Below the pieces are notes generated by a model. The model ran no database searches, was not told the origin of the DNA, and saw nothing but the letters and a program-made list of their open reading frames with translations. Shown piece by piece: positions 18,192-27,056 of a DNA stretch of 64,000 nt (its first letter is position 1; every line of letters begins with the position of its first letter). The translations under genes were made by a program, and so were the position numbers. The DNA is from Streptomonospora litoralis (GTDB taxonomy: Bacteria > Actinomycetota > Actinomycetes > Streptosporangiales > Streptosporangiaceae): the NCBI RefSeq assembly GCF_004323735.1, contig NZ_CP036455.1, positions 3,033,101 through 3,097,100 of the forward strand, written 5' to 3'.

Positions 18192-18312
18192 GAACGCGGG
18201 CGGCCCCTCCCCGCCCGCTGCCGCGCACCGGCCCGGTACCCCTCCCCCGGCCCGGCGGGCGCGGCACGGAGAACGGCGGGGGCGGCCGGACCCACCGGCC
18301 TCCCCCGCCGTT
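18181..18312 (+). ncRNA. Candidate CelR-controlled small RNA or orphan leader
   Basis: A strong promoter, a repressor box at the start site and a 17-of-18-bp hairpin about 90 bases later would yield an RNA of about 130 nt with no open frame of note. If the hairpin leaked, the transcript would run antisense into the ATPase gene ending at 18329. It could equally be the relic of a lost glycosidase gene whose promoter survives. Confidence 0.35.
18272..18312. terminator. Bidirectional hairpin terminator
   Basis: Eighteen-base arms at 18272-18289 and 18295-18312 pair with one mismatch around a five-base loop. It ends the Opp-type operon on the reverse strand, 17 bp past its last stop, and any transcript from the promoter at 18146-18174. 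Confidence 0.75.
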
Positions 18313-18328
18313 GCACCGCTTCGGCTCC

Positions 18329-19264
18329 TCAGCCGGCGCCGGTCGCGAAGCACCCCACTGCGTGGCGGTCGCCCACGTCGACGAGCCCGTGCTCACCGGG
18401 CCGGCCGCCGTCACCGCAACCCGGGCAGGTCCGCTCCCCCTCTGCGCCGTCCCCGCCGAGTTCGGCTTCGGCCTGTTCCCACGACGTATGCAGCTGGGGT
18501 ACCGAGGCCAGCAGCCGGCGAGTGTAGGGGTGCACGGGCGAGGCGAAGACCTCCGACGTCGCACCGCTCTCCACGATCCGCCCGCGGCGCAGGATGACCG
18601 CGGTGTCGCTGATGTAGTTGCCCAGCGACAGGTCGTGGGTGATGAACAGGATGCCCAGGCCGCGCGCCTTGAGGTCGCCGAGCAGGTTGAGCACGTCGAT
18701 GCGGGTGGAGGCGTCGAGCATGCTGATGATCTCGTCGGCCACCAGCAGCCGGATGTCCAGCAGCAGCGCGCGGGCGATCAGCAGCCGCTGCAGCTGCCCG
18801 CCGCTGAGCTGGTGCGGGTACTTGCCCAGCACCTGGCCCGGGTCCAGACCGACGGTGGTCAGCGCCTCCTCGACCTTGGCGCGCCACGGCGCGGCGGCCG
18901 AAGCGGGAAAGTACTCCGCGCGCACCAGCTCGAAGACCCGGTCGGCCTTGAAGATCGGGTTGAAGCAGCTGAACGGGTCCTGGAACACCCCCTGCACGCG
19001 GCGGTAGTACTCCTTGCTGCGGGCATGGCCGCGCACCCCCGCGATGTCGCCGTCCTCGAAGGTGATGCGGCCGCGGCTGGCCGGGATGAGCCGCAGCACC
19101 ATCTTGCCGATGGTGCTCTTGCCGCTGCCGCTCTCGCCGATGAGGGACACCACCTCGCCGGCGCCGACACCGAAGCCGACGTCGTGCACGGCCTGCAGCG
19201 ACTGGCCGCCGAAGGCGCCGATCCGGTAGGTCTTGCCGACCCCTTGCAGCTGAAGCATCGCCAT
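18329..19264 (-). CDS. Dipeptide/oligosaccharide-type ABC transporter ATPase, OppF-like
   Basis: This 311-residue ATP-binding subunit has Walker A GESGSGKST, Q-loop VFQDPF, signature LSGGQLQR, Walker B LLVADEI and the switch His in ITHDLSL. The usual DEP after Walker B is DEI here. The C-terminus carries a Cys-containing tail (TCPGCGDGG) instead of the usual OppF end. Start and upstream stop overlap (TGATG at 19266-19262), so it is coupled to the OppD-like gene. It is last in a five-gene operon with permeases and a family-5 binding protein. Confidence 0.9.
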   Translation of the reverse strand: MAMLQLQGVGKTYRIGAFGGQSLQAVHDVGFGVGAGEVVSLIGESGSGKSTIGKMVLRLIPASRGRITFEDGDIAGVRGHARSKEYYRRVQGVFQDPFSCFNPIFKADRVFELVRAEYFPASAAAPWRAKVEEALTTVGLDPGQVLGKYPHQLSGGQLQRLLIARALLLDIRLLVADEIISMLDASTRIDVLNLLGDLKARGLGILFITHDLSLGNYISDTAVILRRGRIVESGATSEVFASPVHPYTRRLLASVPQLHTSWEQAEAELGGDGAEGERTCPGCGDGGRPGEHGLVDVGDRHAVGCFATGAG

Positions 19265-20214
19265 CACTCCGCTTTCCAGCACGCCGCCCAGTGGCCGGGG
19301 GCGACTTCGGTGAACGGGGGCTCCTCTTCGCACTTGTCGAAGGCCAGCGGGCAGCGGTCGCGGAACCGGCAGCCCGTGGGCGGGTTCAACAGGCCCGGCG
19401 GCTGCCCGGGGATGCCCTCCAGCCGCTGCTCGGCGTAGGTGACGCCGACCTCGGGCAGCGAGGAGATCAGCATCCGGGTGTAGGGGTGCCGGGGCGCCTC
19501 GATGATGGTGCGCGAGGAAGCCTTCTCCGCGGGCCGCCCGGCATACATCACCATGATGGTGTCGGCGATCTGGTGCACCAGCGCCAGATCGTGGGTCACG
19601 AACACCATGCTGGTGACGAACCCGCGGTCGCGGAACCCCGCCAGCGCCTCGGCCACGGCGCGCTGGGTCGACACGTCCAGCGCGGAGGTGACCTCGTCGG
19701 CGATCAGCAGCGAGGGGTCGAGCAGCGTCGACAGCACCATCACCACGCGCTGCTTCATGCCGCCCGAGAGCTCGATGGGGAAGCGCTGCAGCACCTCGGG
19801 CTCCAACCCGACCAGTTCGAGGCGGCGCAGCAGCTCTTCGCGCACCGCGCCGTAGTCGATGCCGCGGGAGCGGACCAGCTCCTTGATCATCCGCCCGATG
19901 CGCCGGGTGGGGTTGAGGGCGCTCATCGCGTACTGCGGGATCAGCGAGACCCGGTGGAACCGGAAGGGCACCATGGCGCGCTGGTCGGCCACCGGCAGCT
20001 CGGTGTCGTCCAGCCGCACCGAGCCGCGGACGTAGCGCATCCGGCCGTCCATCTTGATCAGGCTCTTGGCCAGCGTGGACTTGCCGCTGCCGGACTCCCC
20101 GGCCAGTCCCATGATCTCGCCGTCGGCCAGTGAGAAGCTCACGCCGTCCAGCGCGCGGACGTCGCCGTTCAGCGTCCGGTAGTAGACCGCGAGGTCGTTC
20201 ACGTCCAGGCTCAC
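19264..20214 (-). CDS. Dipeptide/oligosaccharide-type ABC transporter ATPase, OppD-like
   Basis: This 316-residue protein has Walker A GESGSGKST, signature ELSGGMKQR, Walker B LLIADEV and H-loop VTHDLAL. The OppD/F C-terminal extension contains the cysteine cluster GCRFRDRCP-x6-C, which in relatives binds an iron-sulfur cluster. As in its partner, Pro after the Walker B Glu is replaced (DEV). The GTG at 20214 lies five bases after the permease stop. It forms a heterodimeric motor with the following gene. Confidence 0.9.
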   Translation of the reverse strand: MSLDVNDLAVYYRTLNGDVRALDGVSFSLADGEIMGLAGESGSGKSTLAKSLIKMDGRMRYVRGSVRLDDTELPVADQRAMVPFRFHRVSLIPQYAMSALNPTRRIGRMIKELVRSRGIDYGAVREELLRRLELVGLEPEVLQRFPIELSGGMKQRVVMVLSTLLDPSLLIADEVTSALDVSTQRAVAEALAGFRDRGFVTSMVFVTHDLALVHQIADTIMVMYAGRPAEKASSRTIIEAPRHPYTRMLISSLPEVGVTYAEQRLEGIPGQPPGLLNPPTGCRFRDRCPLAFDKCEEEPPFTEVAPGHWAACWKAE

Positions 20215-20219
20215 GCGGC

Positions 20220-21134
20220 TCAGAGCTCCCTCAGCCGGGGGTTGAACACCTCGTCCAACCCGACGTTCATGATGTAGAGCGACCCCACGATCGCGGTGAT
20301 GCCGAGGCCGGGCGGGACGAACCACCACCACAGGCCCCCGCTGAGCGCGCTCCAGCTCACGGCGCTGTGCATCATCAGCCCCAGCGAGACGCCCTCGGTC
20401 GGTCCCAGGCCGATGAAGTCCAGGCCGGCCGCGATGAGGATGGCGCCGCCGAAGAGCAGGATGAAGGTCATGAACAGATAGGAGCTCATGTTCGGCGCGA
20501 TCTCGCGGAAGATGATCTTGTAGGAGCGGCGCCCGCTCATCCGGGCGAGGTCGACGAAGTCGCGGGTGGCCAGGGACAGCGTCTGGGCGCGCACGGCGCG
20601 GGCCACCCACGGCCAGGAGGTCAGCCCGATGAAGAAGCCCTGCAGCCAGATACCGCGGGCCTCCAGGTAGGCGGCGGCGATGATGAGCACCACCAGGGCC
20701 GGCAGCACCAGCACGATGTTGGTGATCATGTTGAGGACCTCGTCGACGAGTCCGCCGCGGTAGCCGGCGGTGAACCCGACGACCATGCCGACCAGGGCCG
20801 CCATGCCGCCGCCGACGAGGCCGACCAGGAAGGTGGCGCGGACTCCGTGGACGAACTGGGCCCAGACGTCCTGGCCGAAGCTGGTGGTGCCCAGCCAGTA
20901 CTCGCCGCTGGGCGGGGCGGACTGGGGGCCGACGTAGGCGTTGGGCTCGTCGCCGACGGCCATGGGCCCCACCAGACCCAGCAGCAGCAGGCCCAGCACG
21001 ACGGCGGCCCCGGCCAGCAGCTTGGGGTTGCGCACCGCGAAGTGCAGGGTCTCGCCCCAGCGGCGGCTGCCGGCTCCCCCGGACAGTCCGGTCTCGGCCT
21101 GTGCGGACCGTGCTTCGATCGCGCTGTCGCTCAT
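20220..21134 (-). CDS. Dipeptide/oligosaccharide-type ABC permease, OppC-like
   Basis: This 304-residue inner-membrane subunit has a cytoplasmic N-terminus with the OppC-type first helix, then the channel domain with EAA motif RDFVDLARMSGRRSYKIIFR near residue 190. The ATG at 21134 is preceded by GGGAGCGG. It is followed closely by the two ATPases. Its partners suggest import of an oligopeptide or, given the island, an oligosaccharide, as in Thermotoga-type gluco-oligosaccharide importers. Confidence 0.9.
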   Translation of the reverse strand: MSDSAIEARSAQAETGLSGGAGSRRWGETLHFAVRNPKLLAGAAVVLGLLLLGLVGPMAVGDEPNAYVGPQSAPPSGEYWLGTTSFGQDVWAQFVHGVRATFLVGLVGGGMAALVGMVVGFTAGYRGGLVDEVLNMITNIVLVLPALVVLIIAAAYLEARGIWLQGFFIGLTSWPWVARAVRAQTLSLATRDFVDLARMSGRRSYKIIFREIAPNMSSYLFMTFILLFGGAILIAAGLDFIGLGPTEGVSLGLMMHSAVSWSALSGGLWWWFVPPGLGITAIVGSLYIMNVGLDEVFNPRLREL

Positions 21135-21168
21135 CGCGCACCGCTCCCTTCCGGCTCGCTCGTCGGCC

Positions 21169-22164
21169 TCATGCGGCACTCCCCTGCATCTGGGTGCGTG
21201 TCCGCGGGTCGACCAGCACGTAGATGACGTCGACGATGAAGTTGGCGATCAGCACGCCGATGACGATGAACAGGAAGGCGCCCTGCAGCAGGAAGAAGTC
21301 GCGGTTGTTCAGCGCCTGCAGGATGAGGTTGCCCAGCCCCGGGTAGCCGAAGACGATCTCGGTCAGCAGCGCGCCGGCCACGATGGTGCCCAGCTGCACC
21401 GCCAGGCCGGTCATCTGCGGCAGGACGGCGTTGCGGAAGGCGTAGCGCCGCACGAGCTTGCGGGGTGCCCCCAGCGCCTCCAGATAGGTGGAGTACTCCG
21501 CCTCCAGTTCGTAGATGATCAGGTTGCGCATGCCGATCGCCCAGCCCCCGAACGCGACCAGGAACAGCGAGGCGAACGGCAGGAACCAGTGCAGGAACAG
21601 GTCCCAGATGAAGGTCCAGTTCCAGCCGGGGATCGTGCCGAACCCGTAGGCGCCGGCGGTGGGGAACCAGCCGGCCACCACGCCCAGGCCCCAGGCCAGC
21701 AGGATGCCCAGCCACATGTAGGGGGTGGCGGTGAGGATGTAGCCCAGCGGCAGTACGGTGTTGTCCAGCCACTTGCTGCGTGCGGCGAAGGCGCCGAAGC
21801 GGTTCCCGGCGATCCAGCTCAGCAGGATGGACGGCAGCAGCAGGGCGAGGGTGTAGGGCACCGCGGCCAGCAGGATCTCGGAGACGGGGCGGGGGAACAG
21901 CCACACGCTGATGCCCAGATCGCCCTGGAACAGCGAGGTCCAGAAATTGATGTACTGCTGCCAGGCGGGCTCGTCGAGGCCGAAGACCGACTCGTAGTAG
22001 TCGCGCATCTGCTGCATGGTCTCGGGGTCGCCCGCTGATCCGCGGCCGAGCATGGTGCGGACCGGGTCGCCGGGCATGAGCCTGGGGATGAGCCAGTTGA
22101 TGCTCACCGCGGCGACGAACGTCAGCGCGTAGATGAGGATCTTCCTGGCGAGGTAGCGGCGCAC
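21169..22164 (-). CDS. Dipeptide/oligosaccharide-type ABC permease, OppB-like
   Basis: This 331-residue subunit has the OppB N-terminus (RRYLARKILIYALTFVAAVS, then INWLIPRLMPGDP), six predicted helices and EAA loop TYLEALGAPRKLVRRYAFRN. The GTG at 22164 begins the permease/ATPase block. A strong GC-rich hairpin lies between it and the binding-protein gene, which would lower its expression relative to the binding protein. Confidence 0.9.
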   Translation of the reverse strand: MRRYLARKILIYALTFVAAVSINWLIPRLMPGDPVRTMLGRGSAGDPETMQQMRDYYESVFGLDEPAWQQYINFWTSLFQGDLGISVWLFPRPVSEILLAAVPYTLALLLPSILLSWIAGNRFGAFAARSKWLDNTVLPLGYILTATPYMWLGILLAWGLGVVAGWFPTAGAYGFGTIPGWNWTFIWDLFLHWFLPFASLFLVAFGGWAIGMRNLIIYELEAEYSTYLEALGAPRKLVRRYAFRNAVLPQMTGLAVQLGTIVAGALLTEIVFGYPGLGNLILQALNNRDFFLLQGAFLFIVIGVLIANFIVDVIYVLVDPRTRTQMQGSAA

Positions 22165-22245
22165 TGCGGCCTCCTGCTGCTGCTACTCGTCGGGGCGGCC
22201 GGCGGCGCCGGCCGCGAAGAAGGCGGGGTGGGTGCTTCGGCATGG

Positions 22246-22295
22246 AGGGGCCCCGCCCCCTCCCCGGTGGCACGGGAGGGAGGGGGCGGGTCCCT
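22246..22295 (-). terminator. Intra-operon hairpin between binding protein and permeases
   Basis: A long GC-rich inverted repeat (GGGGCCCCGCCCCCTCCC against GGGAGGGGGCGGGTCCC) lies in the 184-bp gap, followed by a second hairpin near 22298-22320. It probably acts as a partial terminator or mRNA stabiliser giving excess binding protein. Confidence 0.6.
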
Positions 22296-22348
22296 GGCCC
22301 GGCCGCGGTGCGGCCGGGGGGATCGGGCTCACGGTGAGCCGCGGGGCG

Positions 22349-24064
22349 TCAGCCGCCGGCGGGCTCCAGTTCGGTGAGCATCAGCACCGAGCCGAGCTGG
22401 GCGTAGTTGCGCCAGGTGGTCGGCAGGTGGTGCGGGGTGTCGTCCGCCGAGGTGGGGAAGTTGGTCCAGGTCTGGGTGTTGTACTGGGACCAGAGGCCGT
22501 TGTACCAGAGCGGGATGATGGGCATCTCCTCCAGCTGGATCCGCTGGATCTCGGAGATGGTGTCCTGCATCGCCTGCTTGTCCTCGACCGGAGTCTGGGC
22601 GAGCTCCTTGGTCAGCTCCCAGGCCTCCTCGTTCTCGTAGCGGGCGAAGTTGACCGTGGTCTGCTGCTCCTGGACGGGCAGCTGGAACATGTAGTCGTAG
22701 TAGGTCCAGGGCGTGTTGCTGATCTGGCGCTCGTTGTTGATCACCAGGTCGAACTCGCCGGCGTTGCGCTGGTCCTCCATCGCGGCCTGGTCGGGGAACT
22801 CCTCGACGAGGTTGATACCCACGGCCTGGGCGTTCTCGGAGATGATGCGCGCGGCCTCCATCCAGTCCGTCCAGCCGGAGGGGACCATGAGGGTGAGCTC
22901 GACGGGGTCGCCGTCGGGCGTCTCCACCATGCCGTCGCCGTCGGTGTCCTCGTAGCCGGCGTCGGCCAGCAGCGACTCCGCCTCGCCGGGGTCGTAGGAG
23001 AAGCCGTGCTCGTCGACGAGCTCCTGGTCGATGTAGTCCTCCCACACCGGCAGCAGGCCGCTGGGGTCGGCCGCCTGCACCAGGTTGGAGTAGGGGCCGT
23101 CGATGATCTTCTGGATGTCGATCGAGGCGGCCAGGGCCTTGCGGAACGCCGGGTCGTCCAGCGGCTCGCGGGTGGTGTTGGGCACCAGCCAGGCCGTGTT
23201 GGCCGAGAGCATGTAGGGCGGCTCGTCGTAGTAGCTGCTGATGTTGGGGTTGTTCTGGATCTTCTGGTCGACCCCGGGCAGGAAGTTGTTGCTCACGTCG
23301 ACGTCGCCCTGGTCCAGCAGGCGGTTGGTGACGTCATTGCTGGAGTTGACGATGTCGACCACGTAGTTCGGCTGGACTTCTAGGTCCAGCGCGTCGGTCG
23401 CCCACCAGTCCTCGTTCTTGGCGTAGATCTGGCGGTCTTCGCTGTGGTCCTCGTACAGGTAGGGGCCGGTGCCGACCGGGTCCTCGTTGGCGCCGGTGGT
23501 GACCTGCTCTTCGGAGCGGTCCCGCCACAGGTGCTCGGGCACGATCGGGTTGGAGTAGGTGTAGTAGGCGAACTCCTGGTGGCGCAGCTCGTCGTTGAAC
23601 TCGAAGCGGGCGGTGTGCTCGTCGACCGCTTCGACGTTCTCCAGGTAGTCCCACACGTTGTGGTAGGGGACGGTCTCGAACTGGGCGAGCTCGTAGGTGA
23701 AGACGACGTCCTCGGCCGTGAACGCCTCGCCGTCGCTCCAGGTGACGCCCTCGCGCAGGCTCACCTCGTAGGTGCTGTCGTCGATCCACTCCTCGGACTC
23801 GGCCAGCCAGGGGATGTACTCCTGCTGCTGCGGGTCGTAGAGGAAGAGCGGTTCGTAGATGTAGCCGACCACGCCGGTGGTGTAGGAGCCGCTCATGATC
23901 GGGTTCCACGTGGAGGGCGGGCCCCACTGCGTGCCCGTCGTGTACAGCGTCTCCTCGCGCGGGTAGCCGTTGCCTCCGCCGGAGCCGTCGCCGCCGCCGG
24001 TGCAGCCCGCAGCGGCCAGGCCGACCACAAGGGCCGCACTCAGCCATCTCAGCCGGTTCCCCAT
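22349..24064 (-). CDS. Family-5 extracellular solute-binding lipoprotein
   Basis: This 571-residue binding protein of the dipeptide/nickel/oligosaccharide class has signal peptide RLRWLSAALVVGLAAAGC with the lipobox Cys near residue 19, then a Gly-rich linker. The domain shows the family landmarks SLREGVTWSDGEAFTAEDVV and DPVGTGPYLY. It is acidic and rich in Trp and Tyr. Family-5 proteins in a glycoside-hydrolase setting include cellobiose and xylo-oligosaccharide binders (Thermotoga CbtA type), so an oligosaccharide ligand is plausible but unproved. The ATG at 24064 begins the operon. Confidence 0.88.
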   Translation of the reverse strand: MGNRLRWLSAALVVGLAAAGCTGGGDGSGGGNGYPREETLYTTGTQWGPPSTWNPIMSGSYTTGVVGYIYEPLFLYDPQQQEYIPWLAESEEWIDDSTYEVSLREGVTWSDGEAFTAEDVVFTYELAQFETVPYHNVWDYLENVEAVDEHTARFEFNDELRHQEFAYYTYSNPIVPEHLWRDRSEEQVTTGANEDPVGTGPYLYEDHSEDRQIYAKNEDWWATDALDLEVQPNYVVDIVNSSNDVTNRLLDQGDVDVSNNFLPGVDQKIQNNPNISSYYDEPPYMLSANTAWLVPNTTREPLDDPAFRKALAASIDIQKIIDGPYSNLVQAADPSGLLPVWEDYIDQELVDEHGFSYDPGEAESLLADAGYEDTDGDGMVETPDGDPVELTLMVPSGWTDWMEAARIISENAQAVGINLVEEFPDQAAMEDQRNAGEFDLVINNERQISNTPWTYYDYMFQLPVQEQQTTVNFARYENEEAWELTKELAQTPVEDKQAMQDTISEIQRIQLEEMPIIPLWYNGLWSQYNTQTWTNFPTSADDTPHHLPTTWRNYAQLGSVLMLTELEPAGG

Positions 24065-24194
24065 GTCCAACTCCCAATGTCCGTCACGTATGAGGTGCCG
24101 CCGTCGCGGACGCGCCGGCTGCGCTGCGGGCGGCCGGTGGCGACCGCACGGCCGATGTGACCCGCGCCACCTGCGAAGTGCGAACAGAACATCA

Positions 24195-24244
24195 CTGAAC
24201 CGGTTCAGCGAGCAAGACCCGTTATCGAAACTAAACCGGTTCAG
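24195..24244. promoter_or_regulatory. Paired LacI-type operators CTGAACCGGTTCAG
   Basis: A perfect 14-bp palindrome at 24195-24208 is repeated with one change (CTAAACCGGTTCAG) at 24231-24244, 36 bp centre to centre. It lies about 135 bp upstream of the binding-protein start in a 520-bp gene-free stretch (24065-24584). The central CG and the spacing suit a LacI-family repressor acting at two sites. Which regulator binds is unknown. Confidence 0.65.
24222..24233. promoter_or_regulatory. Motif TTATCGAAACTA shared with the CUT1 operon promoter
   Basis: The same 12 bases occur at 30230-30241 upstream of the other sugar-importer operon, in the same orientation relative to the gene. A shared regulator site is the simplest reading. 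Confidence 0.45.
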
Positions 24245-24505
24245 GACTCGCCGGATACGCGCGGCTCCGAGGCACCCTTTCCAGGCCGCCGACGGCAGGG
24301 CCACCGGCGCACCTGCGTCCGCACGCACCGCGGCACCGGCGATCACGGCGAGCGGGGGAAGGCGGAGAACCGAATCATTGGGAAATAGATCCCAAATATA
24401 GACGATTCAAGATGAAAAGTCCCTTTCCATGCTTGATCGTCCGAAATACCGGGAGCGAACCGGAGGCGCGTCGAGGAGCGGCGCGCACTCTCCCCGCGCA
24501 AGCAG

Positions 24506-24558
24506 AAGGGCCGGACCCGGTCGGCGCGGCCCGTTCCCCGCCGCCGACCGGATCCGGC
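24506..24558 (-). terminator. Hairpin terminator after the GH3 gene
   Basis: Nineteen-base arms (24506-24524 and 24540-24558) pair with one mismatch around a 15-base loop, 27 bp beyond the GH3 stop. It ends the importer/GH3 operon. Confidence 0.7.
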
Positions 24559-24584
24559 CCGGTCCTTACTGCGCCTGCCGAGGC

Positions 24585-26975
24585 TCAATCGCCGACGACG
24601 GCCTCGCTCACCAGGTGGCGGTTGTGGTCGACGAAGCGCGCCGGGCCCTCCAGGCGCACCCGCGCGCTGTGCCGGACGTCCTCGCAGGAGGCCGCCAGCG
24701 ACAGGTCGAGCTCGCCCGCCTCGACCACGCGCCGTCCGTCGGCCCCGGTGTAGGCGGCCAGGTCGGCCGAGACCGCGAACTCCACCCGGCGCTCCTGGCC
24801 GGGTTCCAGCTCCACGCGTGCGTATCCGACCAGGGTGCGCACCGGCCGGCTCACCTGGGCGATGGGATCGCCCAGGTAGAGCTGGACGACCTCGGCGCCG
24901 GCGCGCGCTCCCGTGTTGCGCACCGTGCAGCCCAGGGTGAAGGCGCCGTCGGTGGCTGCGGCCGCGGGGTCGCTTGCGCCCTCGCCCCGCGCCTGGACGC
25001 GGAAGTCCGACCACGAGAAGGAGGTGTAGGAGAGGCCGTGCCCGAACGGGTAGAGCGCCGTGGGATCGACCGAGCTGACCTCGCTGCGGCGCCCCAGCGC
25101 CGGGGCGAGATAGGGCGCGGGCTGGCCGCCGCTGCTCCGCGGCAGTCCCACGGGCAGCCGGCCGCTGGGATTGACCCGCCCGGAGAGTACGCCGGCGACC
25201 GCCGGGCCGCCCTCCTCGCCGGGGAAGAACGCCTGCACCGCCGCAGCCGCGCCCTCGGCGAGCCCTTCCAGCGCATAGGGCCGACCGCTCATCACCACCA
25301 GCACCACCGCGGTGCCGGAGGCCAGTACCGCCTCGACCAGTTCCTGCTGCACGCCGGGCAGCCGCAGGTCGGTGACGTCGCAGCCCTCGCCCGAGGTGCC
25401 CCGGCCGAAGAGTCCCGCGCGGTCGCCGACGACCGCCACGCAGACCTCGGCCTCCTCGGCTGCGGCGACGGCCTCGGCGATGCCGGAGGTGTCGGTGTCG
25501 TCGACACCGCACCCGCGCCGGTAGTCGATCCCGGTACCCGGCAGCTCGGTGCGCAGCGCATCGAGCAGCGTGGGTATCTCAAGGCCGATGGGGGTCTCGG
25601 GGTGGGATCCGCCGACGTGGGCCGGGAAGGAGTAGCAGCCCAGCATCGCCTCGGTGGAGTCGGCCAGCGGCCCCACGACGGCCGTGCGCCGCCCGGCCGC
25701 CAGCGGCAGCTGCCGGCGGTCGTCGGTGAGCAGCACCACCGACTCCTCGGCCAGGCGGCGCGCCAGCGCGCGGTGCTCGGGCGGGTCCAGGTCGATGTCG
25801 ACGTCGGCGGCGCCCGACTCGGCGCCGGAGCCGCCCAAGTCTGCCGCGGGCTCGGCCGGGAAGGGGGTCCAGTCGGCGTCGAGCAGCCCCAGTTCGCACT
25901 TCTGGGTGAGCACCCGCAGCGCGGCGCGGTCGACGTGGTCCTCGGAAACGCTGCCGTCGCGCACCGCCGCCAGCAGCGGCGCGCCGTAGCAGCGCAGCGT
26001 GGGCAGTTCGATGTCGACTCCGGCTTCCAGCGCGGACGCGGCGGCGCCGCCGGCCGAACCCGCGGTGCCGTGCAGCGTCTCCAGGAAGGTGACCGCGAAG
26101 TAGTCGGAGACGACCGTGCCGGTGTAGCCCCACTCCTCGCGCAGCAGCGCGGTGAGCAGGCCCGGGTCGCCGGTGGCGGGCACACCGTCGTTGGCGGTGT
26201 AGGAGGGCATCACCGACCTGGCCCCGCCCAGCGCGATCGCCATCTCGAACGGCGGCAGCAGCACGTCGGCGAACTCGCGGCGACCGGCCGAGACGGGGGC
26301 GAGGTTGCGGCCGGCCCGGGAGGCGGAGTACCCGACGAAGTGCTTCAGGGTGGCGACCACGCCCGAGGACTGCAGACCGCGCACATAGGCGGTGGCGACC
26401 GTGCCGACGAGGTAGGGGTCCTCGCCGATGGTCTCCTCGGTGCGGCCCCAGCGCGGGTCCCGGCTGACGTCCAGGACCGGGGAGAGCCCCTGGTGCACGC
26501 CCACGCGCCGCATGGAGGTGCCGATCTGGGCGGCCATGCGCTCGACCAGTTCGGGATCGAAGGACGCGCCCCAGGCCAGCGGCGTCGGATAGACGGTGGC
26601 CTGCCAGGCGGCGAAGCCGGAGAGGCATTCCTCGTGGGCGATGGCGGGAATGCTGAACCGGTTGGCGGCGGCGATCTCCTTCTGGGAGTTGGCCAGCGCC
26701 TGCACGCCCATCGCCGGGTCGACCGGGGCCGTGCCGAACGGGCGGGTGAGGTGGCCCAGGCCGTGGGCGATCACCTGCTCCCAGTCGGGGGTCTCCTCGG
26801 CGAGGTCGTGCTGGTGGGGGGCGACGCCCTCACCGGACCCGTCGGCACCCACCCAGACACCGTAGAGCTGGGCGACCTTCTCCTCTAAGGTCATGAGCCT
26901 AAGGACCTCGCCCGCCCGTTCGGCGGCAGGGCGCGTGGCGTCCTGCCAGGGGGCGAGGTTGGAGTGGGGCGTCAT
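24585..26975 (-). CDS. Glycoside hydrolase family 3 (beta-xylosidase/beta-glucosidase)
   Basis: This 796-residue enzyme without a signal peptide is presumably cytoplasmic. Domain 1 (about 30-340) is a TIM barrel with substrate-binding KHFVGYS and nucleophile Asp in VVSDYFAV. Domain 2 (about 400-610) has the acid/base region, and the C-terminal fibronectin-III-like domain starts near FTLGCTVRNTG. The segment HEECLSGFAAWQATVYPTPL resembles Streptomyces BxlA-type beta-xylosidases, though GH3 specificity cannot be fixed by eye. The ATG at 26975 is preferred since GAAGGAAGG precedes it. It is last in the importer operon 30219-24585, an order matching Streptomyces bxlEFG-bxlA. Confidence 0.9.
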   Translation of the reverse strand: MTPHSNLAPWQDATRPAAERAGEVLRLMTLEEKVAQLYGVWVGADGSGEGVAPHQHDLAEETPDWEQVIAHGLGHLTRPFGTAPVDPAMGVQALANSQKEIAAANRFSIPAIAHEECLSGFAAWQATVYPTPLAWGASFDPELVERMAAQIGTSMRRVGVHQGLSPVLDVSRDPRWGRTEETIGEDPYLVGTVATAYVRGLQSSGVVATLKHFVGYSASRAGRNLAPVSAGRREFADVLLPPFEMAIALGGARSVMPSYTANDGVPATGDPGLLTALLREEWGYTGTVVSDYFAVTFLETLHGTAGSAGGAAASALEAGVDIELPTLRCYGAPLLAAVRDGSVSEDHVDRAALRVLTQKCELGLLDADWTPFPAEPAADLGGSGAESGAADVDIDLDPPEHRALARRLAEESVVLLTDDRRQLPLAAGRRTAVVGPLADSTEAMLGCYSFPAHVGGSHPETPIGLEIPTLLDALRTELPGTGIDYRRGCGVDDTDTSGIAEAVAAAEEAEVCVAVVGDRAGLFGRGTSGEGCDVTDLRLPGVQQELVEAVLASGTAVVLVVMSGRPYALEGLAEGAAAAVQAFFPGEEGGPAVAGVLSGRVNPSGRLPVGLPRSSGGQPAPYLAPALGRRSEVSSVDPTALYPFGHGLSYTSFSWSDFRVQARGEGASDPAAAATDGAFTLGCTVRNTGARAGAEVVQLYLGDPIAQVSRPVRTLVGYARVELEPGQERRVEFAVSADLAAYTGADGRRVVEAGELDLSLAASCEDVRHSARVRLEGPARFVDHNRHLVSEAVVGD

Positions 26976-27056
26976 ATACCCTTCCTTCTTCATTGCAGAG
27001 CCCCGCGCAGGCGGGGCTGTGGCTGTGCGTTGCGGTAGGGGCGCGAGCGCCGACGG

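Noticed and set aside
18092-19438. Forward open frame opposite the OppF-like gene, which would start near the CelR-box promoter
   Set aside because: It is antisense to a clear ATPase gene and its residues (many His, Val, Glu, Asp) are the typical shadow of that gene.
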